From Phytohabitans kaempferiae (GTDB lineage: Bacteria > Actinomycetota > Actinomycetes > Mycobacteriales > Micromonosporaceae), in the NCBI RefSeq assembly GCF_042433955.1, contig NZ_JBHLUH010000010.1, positions 53,677 to 117,676 on the forward strand: 64,000 nucleotides of DNA. Reading direction: 5' to 3'. The notes below the pieces were generated by a model, which saw nothing but the letters and a program-made list of their open reading frames with translations, made no database searches and was not told the origin of the DNA. This document shows positions 52,161-60,165 of this stretch, piece after piece. The translations under genes and the position numbers were made by a program. Position 1 is the first letter of the stretch. Each line of letters opens with the position of its first letter.

Positions 52161-52811
52161 ATGACCTATCACGAGGCGATCGCGCGGCTGGCCCGCGCGT
52201 ACGCCGGCGTCGACGCCCAGCGGGCCGAGGCCGACGAGTGGTACGAACGCCAGGTCGCCGCCGCCGCCCGCGCCGAGCGGGAGGCCGCCGCCGCGGTCGA
52301 GGAAGCCCGGGAGGCACTCGACACGGCCATGTCGATGGTCGAACGCATCGACGCGGAGGCCGACGAGGTGTGGCGCACGACCGTACGCCGCCTCGGCCCG
52401 GTCGCGGCCCGCTACGGCGCGGCTCCCCCGCCGGTCCGCCTCCAGCCCGGTGAGCGGTACAACCCCGACCAGCTCATCGAAAACAGCTCCCGCACCATCG
52501 ACGAGGCCTGGCGCCCCGGCCGCATGCAGCAGTCCCAGTATCCGTGGCTGATCGTGCTGAGCGCCTTCGGCGCGGCGGTGGCGTTCGCCCTGCGCGAGAT
52601 GACCCTGTGGGCCGGCCGCGAGTCCGGCGGCGACCTCGCGGTGGGCCTGCCCGTGCTCGCGCTGGTCGTGCTGCTGGTGGCCCCGTTCGTCGGCCTCTGG
52701 CCGGCCCGCGTGGTCGCCGACCGCCGCCACGTCGCTCTGGACGCCACGACCATCACCGTCGTCCTGGCGACGGGCCTCACCACGACCGTGGCCCTGTACT
52801 TCCTCACCTGA
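52161..52811 (+). CDS. Coiled-coil membrane protein, fourth gene of the FtsK operon
   Basis: A 216-residue protein, or 234 if the start is at 52107. Residues about 1-75 are an Ala/Glu-rich coiled coil (YHEAIARLARAYAGVDAQRAEADEWY...), followed by a linker and three hydrophobic segments near 128-150, 158-185 and 192-216. Coil plus membrane anchor suggests that it holds the ATPase at the membrane (inference). No family recognised. Confidence 0.7.
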   Translation: MTYHEAIARLARAYAGVDAQRAEADEWYERQVAAAARAEREAAAAVEEAREALDTAMSMVERIDAEADEVWRTTVRRLGPVAARYGAAPPPVRLQPGERYNPDQLIENSSRTIDEAWRPGRMQQSQYPWLIVLSAFGAAVAFALREMTLWAGRESGGDLAVGLPVLALVVLLVAPFVGLWPARVVADRRHVALDATTITVVLATGLTTTVALYFLT

Positions 52812-52873
52812 CCGACGCCCCGCACGGCACGCGTGGCCAGAGCGCGCCGCGCCGGTTGGCACGGGGCGAGGGC

Positions 52874-54130
52874 TCAGGCCGGCACCAGCACCGCCTCGCG
52901 CAGCAGGCGGCGGGCCAGCACGAGCCGGTCCTCGTCGGTGTCCAGGCCGGGCAGGTCGCCGACGCGGGTCACGCCGCCCTCAAGGAGCGCCCGCAGGGCC
53001 GGTGCGCAGCCGCCGGGCAGGGTCAGCGTGCGGTCGAAGGCGTGCAGCGCGACGCGGTCGTCGGGCGCGGCGGTGATCCGCCACCGCAGGCCGGGGCGAG
53101 GGCTCACGTGGTCGTCGGGGCCGAGCGCGGCCATCGCGTCCGCCTGGGCGAGCGGGCGGATCGGGGCGGGGCGGGCCGCGGGCCACACGCGGGCGCGCAG
53201 CTTGTCGGCGACCGGGCCGGGCGCGGCTCCGGCGAGCCAGGCGCGGAGGGCCTCGACGGTCTCGGTCAGCTCGGGCTCGACCTGCTCCGGGTCGGCGAGG
53301 TCGACGCCGTACGGCAGCGTGGCGCGCAGTCGCGGGTCCTCGGCGGCCAGCTCGAGCAGCGCCTCGACCAGCGCGTACCTGGTCAGCGCCTTCACCCCCA
53401 CCGTCAGGTGCAGCGACGGGCCCTCCTGCGCCTGGGCGCTGTGCAGCCAGCCGCGCGGGAGGTACAGCGCGTCGCCCGGCTCCAGTACCTCGTCGATCGC
53501 GGCCGGGCCCTCGGCGACGGCCGACACCTCGTCGGCGTGGCCGCCCCACGGCTGGCGTTCCAGGGGGTCCGGCAGCACGGGCTCGTGGATGCGCCACCGC
53601 TTGCGGCCATGCACCTGGAGCACGAAGACGTCGTGCGTGTCGTAGTGGGTCGCGAAGCCCTGGCTGCCGGCGGGCGTCAGGTACGCGTTGACCTGCAACG
53701 GCTGCCCCAGCTGCCCGCCCAGCTCGCGGGCGAGGTCGACCAGCGGCGGCCAGATGCGGTGCAGACCCTGGAGCACGAGCGTGGCGCCGTCCGCGTACAG
53801 GCCGAGGACGCGCTCGTCGAGCACCTGGTCACCGACCTCGGCGCCGGCCCCGCCACCGCCGGTGAAGCGTGCCGCCGGCAGCACCTGGCCGTCCTTGGCG
53901 ACCCGCAGGAAGGGGGTACGCAGCCCGCGGCGGCTCAGCAGCTCGTCGGCGTCCTCCGGGCTGAGCAGGTCACGGAAGCCGTCCGGGCCGGCGAGTTCGG
54001 TGGCCCGGGAGAGCAGGGGCGCGCGACCCCAGTACGCCCCGGCGAACTTGGCCGGCTCCACCGCCACGCACCGCGCGAGCGCCGGGCGGGAGGACCCGCC
54101 CGGCGCGCCGCCCGGAAGACCGGTGTCCAT
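52874..54130 (-). CDS. JmjC-domain 2-oxoglutarate oxygenase (ROX-like)
   Basis: A 418-residue Fe(II)/2-oxoglutarate oxygenase of the cupin-4 JmjC group (YcfD, NO66, MINA53). Iron ligands: H162, D164 (FATHYDTHDVFVLQVHGRKRWR) and H230 (LYLPRGWLH). A winged-helix-like C-terminal part follows (about 270-418), as in ribosomal oxygenases. YcfD hydroxylates an Arg of L16; NO66 hydroxylates a His of L2. The ATG at 54130 overlaps the stop of a repeat peptide gene (TGATG), so the two proteins are made together, and the peptide is its likely substrate (inference). Confidence 0.9.
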   Translation of the reverse strand: MDTGLPGGAPGGSSRPALARCVAVEPAKFAGAYWGRAPLLSRATELAGPDGFRDLLSPEDADELLSRRGLRTPFLRVAKDGQVLPAARFTGGGGAGAEVGDQVLDERVLGLYADGATLVLQGLHRIWPPLVDLARELGGQLGQPLQVNAYLTPAGSQGFATHYDTHDVFVLQVHGRKRWRIHEPVLPDPLERQPWGGHADEVSAVAEGPAAIDEVLEPGDALYLPRGWLHSAQAQEGPSLHLTVGVKALTRYALVEALLELAAEDPRLRATLPYGVDLADPEQVEPELTETVEALRAWLAGAAPGPVADKLRARVWPAARPAPIRPLAQADAMAALGPDDHVSPRPGLRWRITAAPDDRVALHAFDRTLTLPGGCAPALRALLEGGVTRVGDLPGLDTDEDRLVLARRLLREAVLVPA

Positions 54131-54456
54131 CAGGACCGGGACGCGCCGCTGTCGGCGCCACCGTCCCGGCCGGCGGGGTTGGCACCGCCGTCCGCGGGAC
54201 CCTCACCGGCACTGCCGTCGGCGCCGCCGTCGCGCCCCATGGGGTTCGCGCCACCGTCGGCGGGACCCTCCCCGCCGGCCTGGCCGTCCGCCCCGCCGTC
54301 GCGCCCCATCGGGTTCGCGCCACCGTCCGCGGGGCCCTCGCCGCCCGCGCCGCCGTCGGCACCGCCGTCGCGGCCCATCGGGTTCGCGCCGCCGTCGGCC
54401 GGGCCCTCGCCGCGACCACCACCGGTGCTGGTCATGTCATTGTCGTCGAGCCTCAT
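54130..54456 (-). CDS. Gly/Asp-rich repeat peptide, likely JmjC substrate (RiPP-like)
   Basis: A 108-residue low-complexity protein: a short N-terminus (MRLDDNDMTSTGGG) and then four near-perfect 22-23 residue repeats of EGPADGGANPMGRDGGADG, ending SGASRS. The core N-P-x-x-R-x-G-G resembles the ribosomal L2 loop N-P-V-D-H-P-H-G-G-G-E-G that NO66-type oxygenases hydroxylate. AAGGGGGG lies 5 bases before the ATG at 54456 (the frame extends to 54480). Its stop overlaps the JmjC start. Repeats, high Gly/Asp and coupling to a modifying enzyme suggest a modified peptide, or an acidic calcium-binding chain. Confidence 0.8.
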   Translation of the reverse strand: MRLDDNDMTSTGGGRGEGPADGGANPMGRDGGADGGAGGEGPADGGANPMGRDGGADGQAGGEGPADGGANPMGRDGGADGSAGEGPADGGANPAGRDGGADSGASRS

Positions 54457-54596
54457 CGATGCCCCCCTTTGCGTCGTCACCTCGTACCGGGTCCCCGAAG
54501 TACCCGGGCACGCGCACTTCTAACGTATGGGGTTTCGCCCCGATGAGGCGCGACAAGTCGGATATGGGGGCAAGGAAGGGGACGCGTACAAAAGGG

Positions 54597-54637
54597 GGGC
54601 ACAGCGCGGCAGCTGGGCAGTCTGCCGCGCTGTGCCC
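54597..54637 (-). terminator. 16-bp perfect hairpin with T-tract
   Basis: GGGCACAGCGCGGCAG pairs perfectly with CTGCCGCGCTGTGCCC. Read on the minus strand the hairpin is followed by CCCCCCTTTT, a typical intrinsic terminator for a gene to its right (54672-54974). Confidence 0.85.
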
Positions 54638-54671
54638 GGTCTCGGTGAACCTCCGCCGCGCGGGCGAGGGC

Positions 54672-54974
54672 TCAGGTGTGTCGCCCTCCCGTCAGCCCGC
54701 CGCGCACGCGGTGCCGTGGAGACCGAACGCCGCCGGCACGCCGCACGCGGATGCCGGACCCGGCGGTACGCACGCGCACGCCGGTGTCGACGCACAGCCC
54801 GGCGGTCGGGCCGGCGGCCCAGGCCGTGCGGAACGCCTCCTCGACGCACGACTCGCCGATCCGCCGCTGGAAGGTGAGCGCGGCGGCCGCGGAACCTACG
54901 GCGGCCCGCCGGCCGCGAGTGCGGGCGGGGAGCGTCTGAGCCATCGTACGGACATCCTCCTCGCTCAGCACCAT
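54672..54974 (-). CDS. Small basic protein, function unknown
   Basis: A 100-residue, Arg-rich protein starting MVLSEEDVRTMAQTLPARTRGRRAAV, with two Cys. I recognise no domain. The strong intrinsic terminator 35 bases past its stop, in its orientation, is the main support. It stands upstream of the repeat-peptide/JmjC genes but is separated by that terminator. It could also be a decayed gene. Confidence 0.4.
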   Translation of the reverse strand: MVLSEEDVRTMAQTLPARTRGRRAAVGSAAAALTFQRRIGESCVEEAFRTAWAAGPTAGLCVDTGVRVRTAGSGIRVRRAGGVRSPRHRVRGGLTGGRHT

Positions 54975-55896
54975 CAATGGAAGCGTTCCCAAGTATCGAT
55001 TGCCGGCCTTCGCTCGTCAATGATGTATCGGTAATCTCCCGGAAAACGGACAGAGCTTATCGGGACACGACCGCCCGCGCCAGATGGCACCGGCCAACAT
55101 CGAAAATTTCGGATGCCCAGCGGGCGAACGCCTGCTTCGCCCCCTTTGCCGACCAAGGGCCTGCCAGGCGCCGCACGCCAGGCCGCGCACCGACCGCGAC
55201 AGGCCCTCGCCACACAGACCCGCGGATCTGGGCTGCCGCGACGTCCGCCGCCGTCCGGACCGCCGCCCCGCTTAAGTTGATCATGATGTCGGGCACATCC
55301 TGGTCCCCATGCGAGTAGGAAGATCCATGCGCTCCCGACGGGCCAGCCGTTCCTGACACTCCGCGCGGTCCCGGAGAATACGCACGTCACAGCCGAGTGG
55401 CGTTGGCTCCAGACCGCTGCCCGCGTCCGCACCCTCCGCGACCGGCGCCCCGGCGTGCGTGGCCGGGGCGCGACCGGCGGCGCGTGACAGCAATGTCGGG
55501 GACTTTGCCGCCTCGACCGTGGCGGAAGACGGCAAAGACAGGGAAATTGTCGGGATCTTGGTGGTGTGCTCGCTTCGGCCTGCCCGCGCGAGGTGCTTTC
55601 TCTCGCCTCCGGCCTCCCCTGTCACTACCCCCGCACACGGAGACCCCGATCAAGACGACTTATGGCGCCACGGCGCCACTGACGCCACAACTCGTCTTGA
55701 TCTCGAATCTGCCACCACCGACACCGGCGCGGTGGTTACTGGGGGTGATGTCGAGTGCGTCCGGAGGCCCAACCCCGCAGCCGACGGGTCAGGGCAGGGT
55801 TGTGAACGCGGAGGGTAAGGCTGCGGAAGCAGCGGCCTGGATCAGATGCCACCGCACCGCCTCGCCGGCGCCCGTGTCAATCCGTGGGGCAGGCCG
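54975..55896. other. Non-coding stretch of about 0.9 kb
   Basis: I see no supported gene. Features: a palindromic pair GATCAAGACGA (55648-55658) and TCGTCTTGATC (55692-55702) with GGCGCCA repeats between, a REP-like element; and 55806-55845, a diverged copy of the repeat at 3863. Several short frames (e.g. 55057-55359 minus) have no family signal. Confidence 0.5.
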
Positions 55897-56910
55897 CTAG
55901 CGCGCCTTCGTGCTGTCGCGCACGACGAGGTCGGTGGCCAGCTCGACCCGGGGCGTCTCCACCGCCTCGCCCTGGGCCAGCCGCAGCACGGTACGCGCGG
56001 CGAGCAGCCCCATCTCTGCCAGCGGCTGCCGGATCGTGGTCAGCGGCGGCGAGGACCAGCGTGCCTCGGGCAGGTCGTCGAAGCCCACCACGCTCACGTC
56101 GTCGGGCACGCGCAGCCCGCGCTGCCGCACCGCCTCGTACGCCCCGAACGCCATCTGGTCGCTGGAGGCGAAGATCGCCGTCGGCGGGTTGTCGAGCGAG
56201 AGCAGCGCCTTGGTCCCCTCCAGCCCGGACTCGTGGTAGAAGTCGCCGGGCTGGATCAGCTCGTCGTGCATCGGCAGGCCGGCCGCCTCCAGCGCGGCCC
56301 GGTAGCCGTCGAGGCGGGCCCGGCTGCACAGCATCTGCGGGTTGCCGGCGATGAAGCCGATCCGCTCGTGCCCCAGCGAGAGCAGGTGCTCGGTGGCGCG
56401 CAGGCCGCCGGTCCAGTTGGTCGCGCCGATCGTGGGGATGTCGAGCGTCGGCACGCCGGCCGGGTCGACCAGCACCATCGGCACGTTGAGGCGGCGCAGC
56501 TCGGCGTGTACGGGCGGGGCGAGATCGCTCGCCACCAGCACCACTCCGTCGGTCGCCCGGGTACGCAGGTTTTGCAGCCACTGGCGCGTGGAAGCGGTGC
56601 GGCGGTGGATCGCGGAGACCACGGTGCCGACGCCGGCCGCGTGCGCCACGTCTTCGACACCACGGATGATCTCCACGGCCCACGGGCTGTCGAGGTCGTT
56701 GAAGACCAGGTCGATCAGGCTGGCGCTGACCCGGGGACGGGCCGCCCGGCGGCGGTATCCGTGCCGCCGCAGCAGCTCCTCGACCCGCTCGCGGGTCTGC
56801 GGCGCCACGTCCGAGCGCCCGTTGAGCACGCGCGACACCGTCGGCACCGACACGCCGGCCTCGCGCGCGATCGCCGTGATGGTGATCCTGCGCCCCTCGT
56901 CGACCGTCAC
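55897..56910 (-). CDS. LacI-family regulator of the xylan cluster
   Basis: A 337-residue repressor. The HTH is ITITAIAREAGVSVPTVSRVLNGRSDV, followed by the hinge and a ribose-binding-type effector domain (VFNDLDSPWAVEIIRGVEDVAHAAG...; SDQMAFGAYEAVRQRG; GFDDLPEARWSSPPLTTIRQP). GTG at 56910 has AGGAGC in front; the frame continues to 56991 but through the operator. It is divergent from the xylanase. Sequence motifs of the CGGAAGTGTT type near both genes and near the sugar transporter suggest it controls the whole cluster (inference). Confidence 0.92.
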   Translation of the reverse strand: MTVDEGRRITITAIAREAGVSVPTVSRVLNGRSDVAPQTRERVEELLRRHGYRRRAARPRVSASLIDLVFNDLDSPWAVEIIRGVEDVAHAAGVGTVVSAIHRRTASTRQWLQNLRTRATDGVVLVASDLAPPVHAELRRLNVPMVLVDPAGVPTLDIPTIGATNWTGGLRATEHLLSLGHERIGFIAGNPQMLCSRARLDGYRAALEAAGLPMHDELIQPGDFYHESGLEGTKALLSLDNPPTAIFASSDQMAFGAYEAVRQRGLRVPDDVSVVGFDDLPEARWSSPPLTTIRQPLAEMGLLAARTVLRLAQGEAVETPRVELATDLVVRDSTKAR

Positions 56911-56947
56911 GTTTCGCTCCTTCGTCTTAAGGAGGCCAGCGTACGAC

Positions 56948-57077
56948 CGAAACACTTCCGAGCCGAACTCGCCCCTCCGACGGGCTTCCACCGCCTATCT
57001 TGCCGCACTTCCAGGGCTTGACGACCCGCATCGACACGCATAGCGTTCCGAACAAGTTGCGGAAGTGTTCCGGAAGC
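56948..57077. promoter_or_regulatory. Divergent promoter with inverted CGGAAGTGTT sites
   Basis: CGAAACACTTCCG (56948-56960) and CGGAAGTGTTCC (57060-57071) carry the same ten-base core in opposite orientation, one near each gene. TGTTCCGGAA (57066-57075) recurs at 63645-63654. These are likely LacI operators. Confidence 0.6.
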
Positions 57078-57097
57078 TTACGTGGAAAGGGACATCC

Positions 57098-58240
57098 ATG
57101 AAGGTGACTCGCGTGGTCGCCGGCGCCGCTGTGGCCGCGGCCGTCCTCGTCTCCCTGAACGCGACGGGTGCGCCGGCCGCGCCCACCGGCGGGGTCGCCG
57201 CCGTCCCGGCGTCCGTGCCGGGCGCCGCCGCCCTCACCGCGACCAAGGGCGGTGGCAACGCCAACGCCGACACGCTCCGCGCGCTCGCCAAGCGCGCCGG
57301 CCTCAAGATCGGCACCGCGGTCGACATGTCGGCGCTGGCCGACGACGCCACCTACAAGGAGCGCGTGGCCGCCGAGTTCAACAGCGTGACCGCCGAAAAC
57401 GTCATGAAGTGGTCGGAGATCGAGCGCGAGCGGGGCGTGCTCGACTTCGGGCCCGCCGACGAGCTGGTCCGGTTCGCCCGGCAGAACGGCCAGGGCGTGC
57501 GCGGGCACACGCTGCTCTGGCACAACCAGAACCCCGAGTGGCTCACCCAGGGCGTCGCCGACGGCTCCATCGACGCCACCGAGCTGCGCAAGATCCTCAA
57601 GCAGCACATCTTCGACGTGGCCGGTCACTTCCGCGGCAAGGTGTACGCCTGGGACGTCGCCAACGAGGTGATCGACGACAACGGCAACCTCCGCGACACG
57701 TTCTGGCTGCAGAAGCTCGGCCCCGGCTACATCGCGGACGCGTTCCGGTGGGCGCACCAGGCCGACCCGAAGGCCAAGCTCTACATCAACGACTACAACG
57801 TCGAGGGCCTCAACGCGAAGACCGACGCCTACTACGCGCTGGTCAAGCAGCTGAAGAAGGACCGCGTGCCGATCCACGGCTTCGGCATGCAGGGCCACCT
57901 CGGCGTGCAGTACGGCTTCGACGGCCGCGCGCTCCAGAACGTCCAGCGCTTCGAGGCGCTCGGCCTGGAGACCTCCTTCACCGAGGTCGACGTCCGGATG
58001 ATCATGCCGACCGACAACGCCAAGCTCCAGGCCCAGGCCAACGGATACAGCGTCCTGCTGCGCGCCTGCCTGCTGGCCAAGCGGTGCACCTCGTACACCG
58101 TGTGGGGCTTCACCGACAAGTACTCCTGGGTACCTGGCTGGTTCGACGGTGAGGGCGCGGCCAACCTGCTCGACGAGAACTACGGGCAGAAGCCGGCCTA
58201 CCAGGCCGTCAGCCAGACGCTCGCGGTGGCCGGGCGCTAG
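57098..58240 (+). CDS. Secreted GH10 endo-1,4-beta-xylanase
   Basis: A 380-residue exported xylanase. Signal peptide about 1-29 (VVAGAAVAAAVLVSLNATGAPAAP). GH10 catalytic residues: acid/base E190 in WDVANE and nucleophile E296 in TEVDVR; other family parts include NSVTAENVMKW, RGHTLLWHNQNPEWL and GFTDKYSWVPGW. It has no binding module. AAAGGGA precedes the ATG at 57098. Its TAG stop is part of the CTAG that borders a MITE. It should cut xylan outside the cell, giving oligomers to the ABC transporter. Confidence 0.95.
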   Translation: MKVTRVVAGAAVAAAVLVSLNATGAPAAPTGGVAAVPASVPGAAALTATKGGGNANADTLRALAKRAGLKIGTAVDMSALADDATYKERVAAEFNSVTAENVMKWSEIERERGVLDFGPADELVRFARQNGQGVRGHTLLWHNQNPEWLTQGVADGSIDATELRKILKQHIFDVAGHFRGKVYAWDVANEVIDDNGNLRDTFWLQKLGPGYIADAFRWAHQADPKAKLYINDYNVEGLNAKTDAYYALVKQLKKDRVPIHGFGMQGHLGVQYGFDGRALQNVQRFEALGLETSFTEVDVRMIMPTDNAKLQAQANGYSVLLRACLLAKRCTSYTVWGFTDKYSWVPGWFDGEGAANLLDENYGQKPAYQAVSQTLAVAGR

Positions 58241-58406
58241 GGCGTGTCTGGTGGATCTTTGCGGGGCTGCGGCGGGCCCAGACGGCGCCCGGCGGCACCG
58301 GACGAAAGGCCACATACAACACCGGTATGCGACCTTCCGCCCGGCACCACCGGACCGCCGCCTGGACCTCGCCTCGCACCCACAAGATCCACCAGACACG
58401 CCCTAG
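58237..58406. mobile_element. MITE of about 165 bp with CTAG ends
   Basis: The ends 58237-58259 and 58384-58406 are perfect 23-base inverted repeats that include CTAG at both outer edges; GGGCGTGTCTGGTGGATC is inside. The interior is also imperfectly palindromic (GAAAGG...CCTTCC), so it can fold as one long hairpin. There is no coding capacity. CTAG target sites are typical of IS5-related elements (recalled), suggesting a non-autonomous relative. The left CTAG includes the TAG stop of the xylanase. Confidence 0.85.
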
Positions 58407-58420
58407 CCGCCGGGCCAGAG

Positions 58421-58467
58421 TGGTGGGATCCTCGCGGGGGCGCACGCGCTTTCGCGAGGGCCCACCA
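58421..58467. terminator. Hairpin after the MITE
   Basis: TGGTGGGATCCTCGCG pairs nearly perfectly with CGCGAGGGCCCACCA around a GC-rich loop. It could be the original xylanase terminator pushed downstream by the MITE, or an RNA element before the GH43 gene. Confidence 0.5.
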
Positions 58468-58518
58468 ACGGGGAGGCGCCCGCCGGGCGCCACGTGACGC
58501 ACCGGACGGGAGGATCCG

Positions 58519-60009
58519 ATCCGCACCTTCACCAACCCCGTGATCGCCGGCATGCACCCCGATCCGAGCGTCTGCCGGGTCGGGGGGCACTACTACCTCG
58601 CCTGCTCCAGCTTCGAATACTTCCCGGGCGTGCCGGTCTTCCGCAGCCAGGACCTGGTCCACTGGGAGCAGATCGGCAACGCGCTCGACCGCACGACCCA
58701 GCTCGACCTGCCGCCGAGCACGCCCTCCTCCGGCGGTGTGTACGCGCCCACGCTCCGCTACCACGACGGCCGTTTCCACCTGGTCACGTCGGTGGTGCCG
58801 CGCGCCGGCACGCTGGTCGTCACCAGCACCGACCCGGCCGGCCCGTGGTCCGACCCGGTCTGGCTGCCCGAGGTGGGCATCGACCCCGACCTGGCCTGGG
58901 ACGCCGGCGGCACCTGCTGGGCCACCTACGCGGGCATCCGGCAGGTCAAGGTCGATCTCGCGACCGGCGCCGCGCTGTCCCCGCCCCGCACGATCTGGTC
59001 GGGTACGCCGGGCGCGCAGTGGCCCGAGGCGCCGCACCTCTACCAGGTAGGCGGCCTCTGGTACCTGTTGATCGCCGAAGGCGGCACCGACGCCGGACAC
59101 GGCATCTCGGTGGCCCGCGGGCCGGCGCCGGACGGGCCGTTCGAGCCGTGCCCGCGCAACCCGATCCTCAGCCACCGCAGCACCGACCATCCGATCCAGA
59201 ACACCGGACACGGCGACCTGGTCCAGGCGTCCGACGGCTCGTGGTGGCTCCTCTTCCTCGGCACCCGCCCGCGCGGTGGCTCGCCCGGCTGGCACGTGCT
59301 CGGGCGGGAGACCTTCCTCGCCCCGGTCACCTGGGAAGACGGCTGGCCGGTGATCGGCGACGTGGCCACCACCATGACCGGTGGCCTTCCGCCCGCACCG
59401 GTGCCGGTGCCGCCGGCCCGCGACGACTTCGACGGCGCCGACCTGCGGCCGTGCTGGATCTCCGTACGCTCCCGGCCGGCGCACGCCTGGTCGCTCAAGG
59501 ACCGCCCCGGCTGGCTCACGCTGCACGCCCAGGACGGCTCGCTGGACGACCCGTCCGTGTCGTTCATCGGCCGCCGCCAGCAGCACCACGCCTGCCGGGT
59601 CCGCGCGCTGGTCGACGCCGCGGAGGGGCACGGCGGCCTCGCGGTACGCCTTGACGAGCAGCACCACTACGAGGTCGAGGCGGGCGGCGGCGAGATCGGC
59701 GTACGCGCCCGGATCGGCACGCTGGAGCTGTGGCGGTCGGCCCGCCCGGTGCCCGACGGCCCGGTCGTGCTCCGCGTCGAGACCCAGGCCTCCGGCCCCT
59801 CCCCCGACCACCCCCGGCAGGAGCCCGACGTGGTGCGCCTGGGGTACGAGACGCCGAACGGGCACTTCGTCGTGCTGGAGGAGCTCGACGGCCGCTACCT
59901 GTCCACACAGGTCGCGGGCGGCTTCACCGGCCGGGTCATCGGCATGTACGCGATCGGCGGCACGGTCCGCTTCGACTGGTTCGCGTACGAGCCTGACGGC
60001 GACTTCTGA
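58519..60009 (+). CDS. GH43 beta-xylosidase/arabinofuranosidase with apparent ATC start
   Basis: A 496-residue intracellular glycosidase cutting xylo-oligomers. The five-blade catalytic domain has the base Asp (HPDPSVCR, D15), second Asp (GIDPDLAWD) and acid Glu (QWPEAPHLY); a C-terminal jelly-roll (about 300-496) is typical of GH43 group xylosidases. The frame is closed by TGA at 58495-58497. The homologous N-terminus (RTFTNPVIAGMHPDP) begins at an ATC codon, 58519, five bases after a perfect GGGAGG. The first standard start, GTG at 58540, has no ribosome site and would lose seven residues. I give the ATC start. Confidence 0.85.
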   Translation: MRTFTNPVIAGMHPDPSVCRVGGHYYLACSSFEYFPGVPVFRSQDLVHWEQIGNALDRTTQLDLPPSTPSSGGVYAPTLRYHDGRFHLVTSVVPRAGTLVVTSTDPAGPWSDPVWLPEVGIDPDLAWDAGGTCWATYAGIRQVKVDLATGAALSPPRTIWSGTPGAQWPEAPHLYQVGGLWYLLIAEGGTDAGHGISVARGPAPDGPFEPCPRNPILSHRSTDHPIQNTGHGDLVQASDGSWWLLFLGTRPRGGSPGWHVLGRETFLAPVTWEDGWPVIGDVATTMTGGLPPAPVPVPPARDDFDGADLRPCWISVRSRPAHAWSLKDRPGWLTLHAQDGSLDDPSVSFIGRRQQHHACRVRALVDAAEGHGGLAVRLDEQHHYEVEAGGGEIGVRARIGTLELWRSARPVPDGPVVLRVETQASGPSPDHPRQEPDVVRLGYETPNGHFVVLEELDGRYLSTQVAGGFTGRVIGMYAIGGTVRFDWFAYEPDGDF

Positions 60010-60089
60010 CCGAAGCTCCACACACGACACCGCCGCACTCGAAACCGGCCCACACGGCATCGCCCCCGCACGGCGTCGCCCGCACGCGG

Positions 60090-60140
60090 CTGAGCGCCGT
60101 CCACCAGCTCGCCCGATCCGAGCTGGTGGACGGCGCTCAG
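60090..60140. terminator. 22-bp perfect hairpin between convergent genes
   Basis: 60090-60111 and 60119-60140 are exact reverse complements with a seven-base loop. It lies between the GH43 and permease stops and can serve both. Confidence 0.88.
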
Positions 60141-60165
60141 CGTCAGCCCAGTCCCTCTGGTTCGC

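Noticed and set aside
55057..55359. A 100-codon minus-strand frame
   Set aside because: No recognisable family or convincing ribosome site; left as non-coding.
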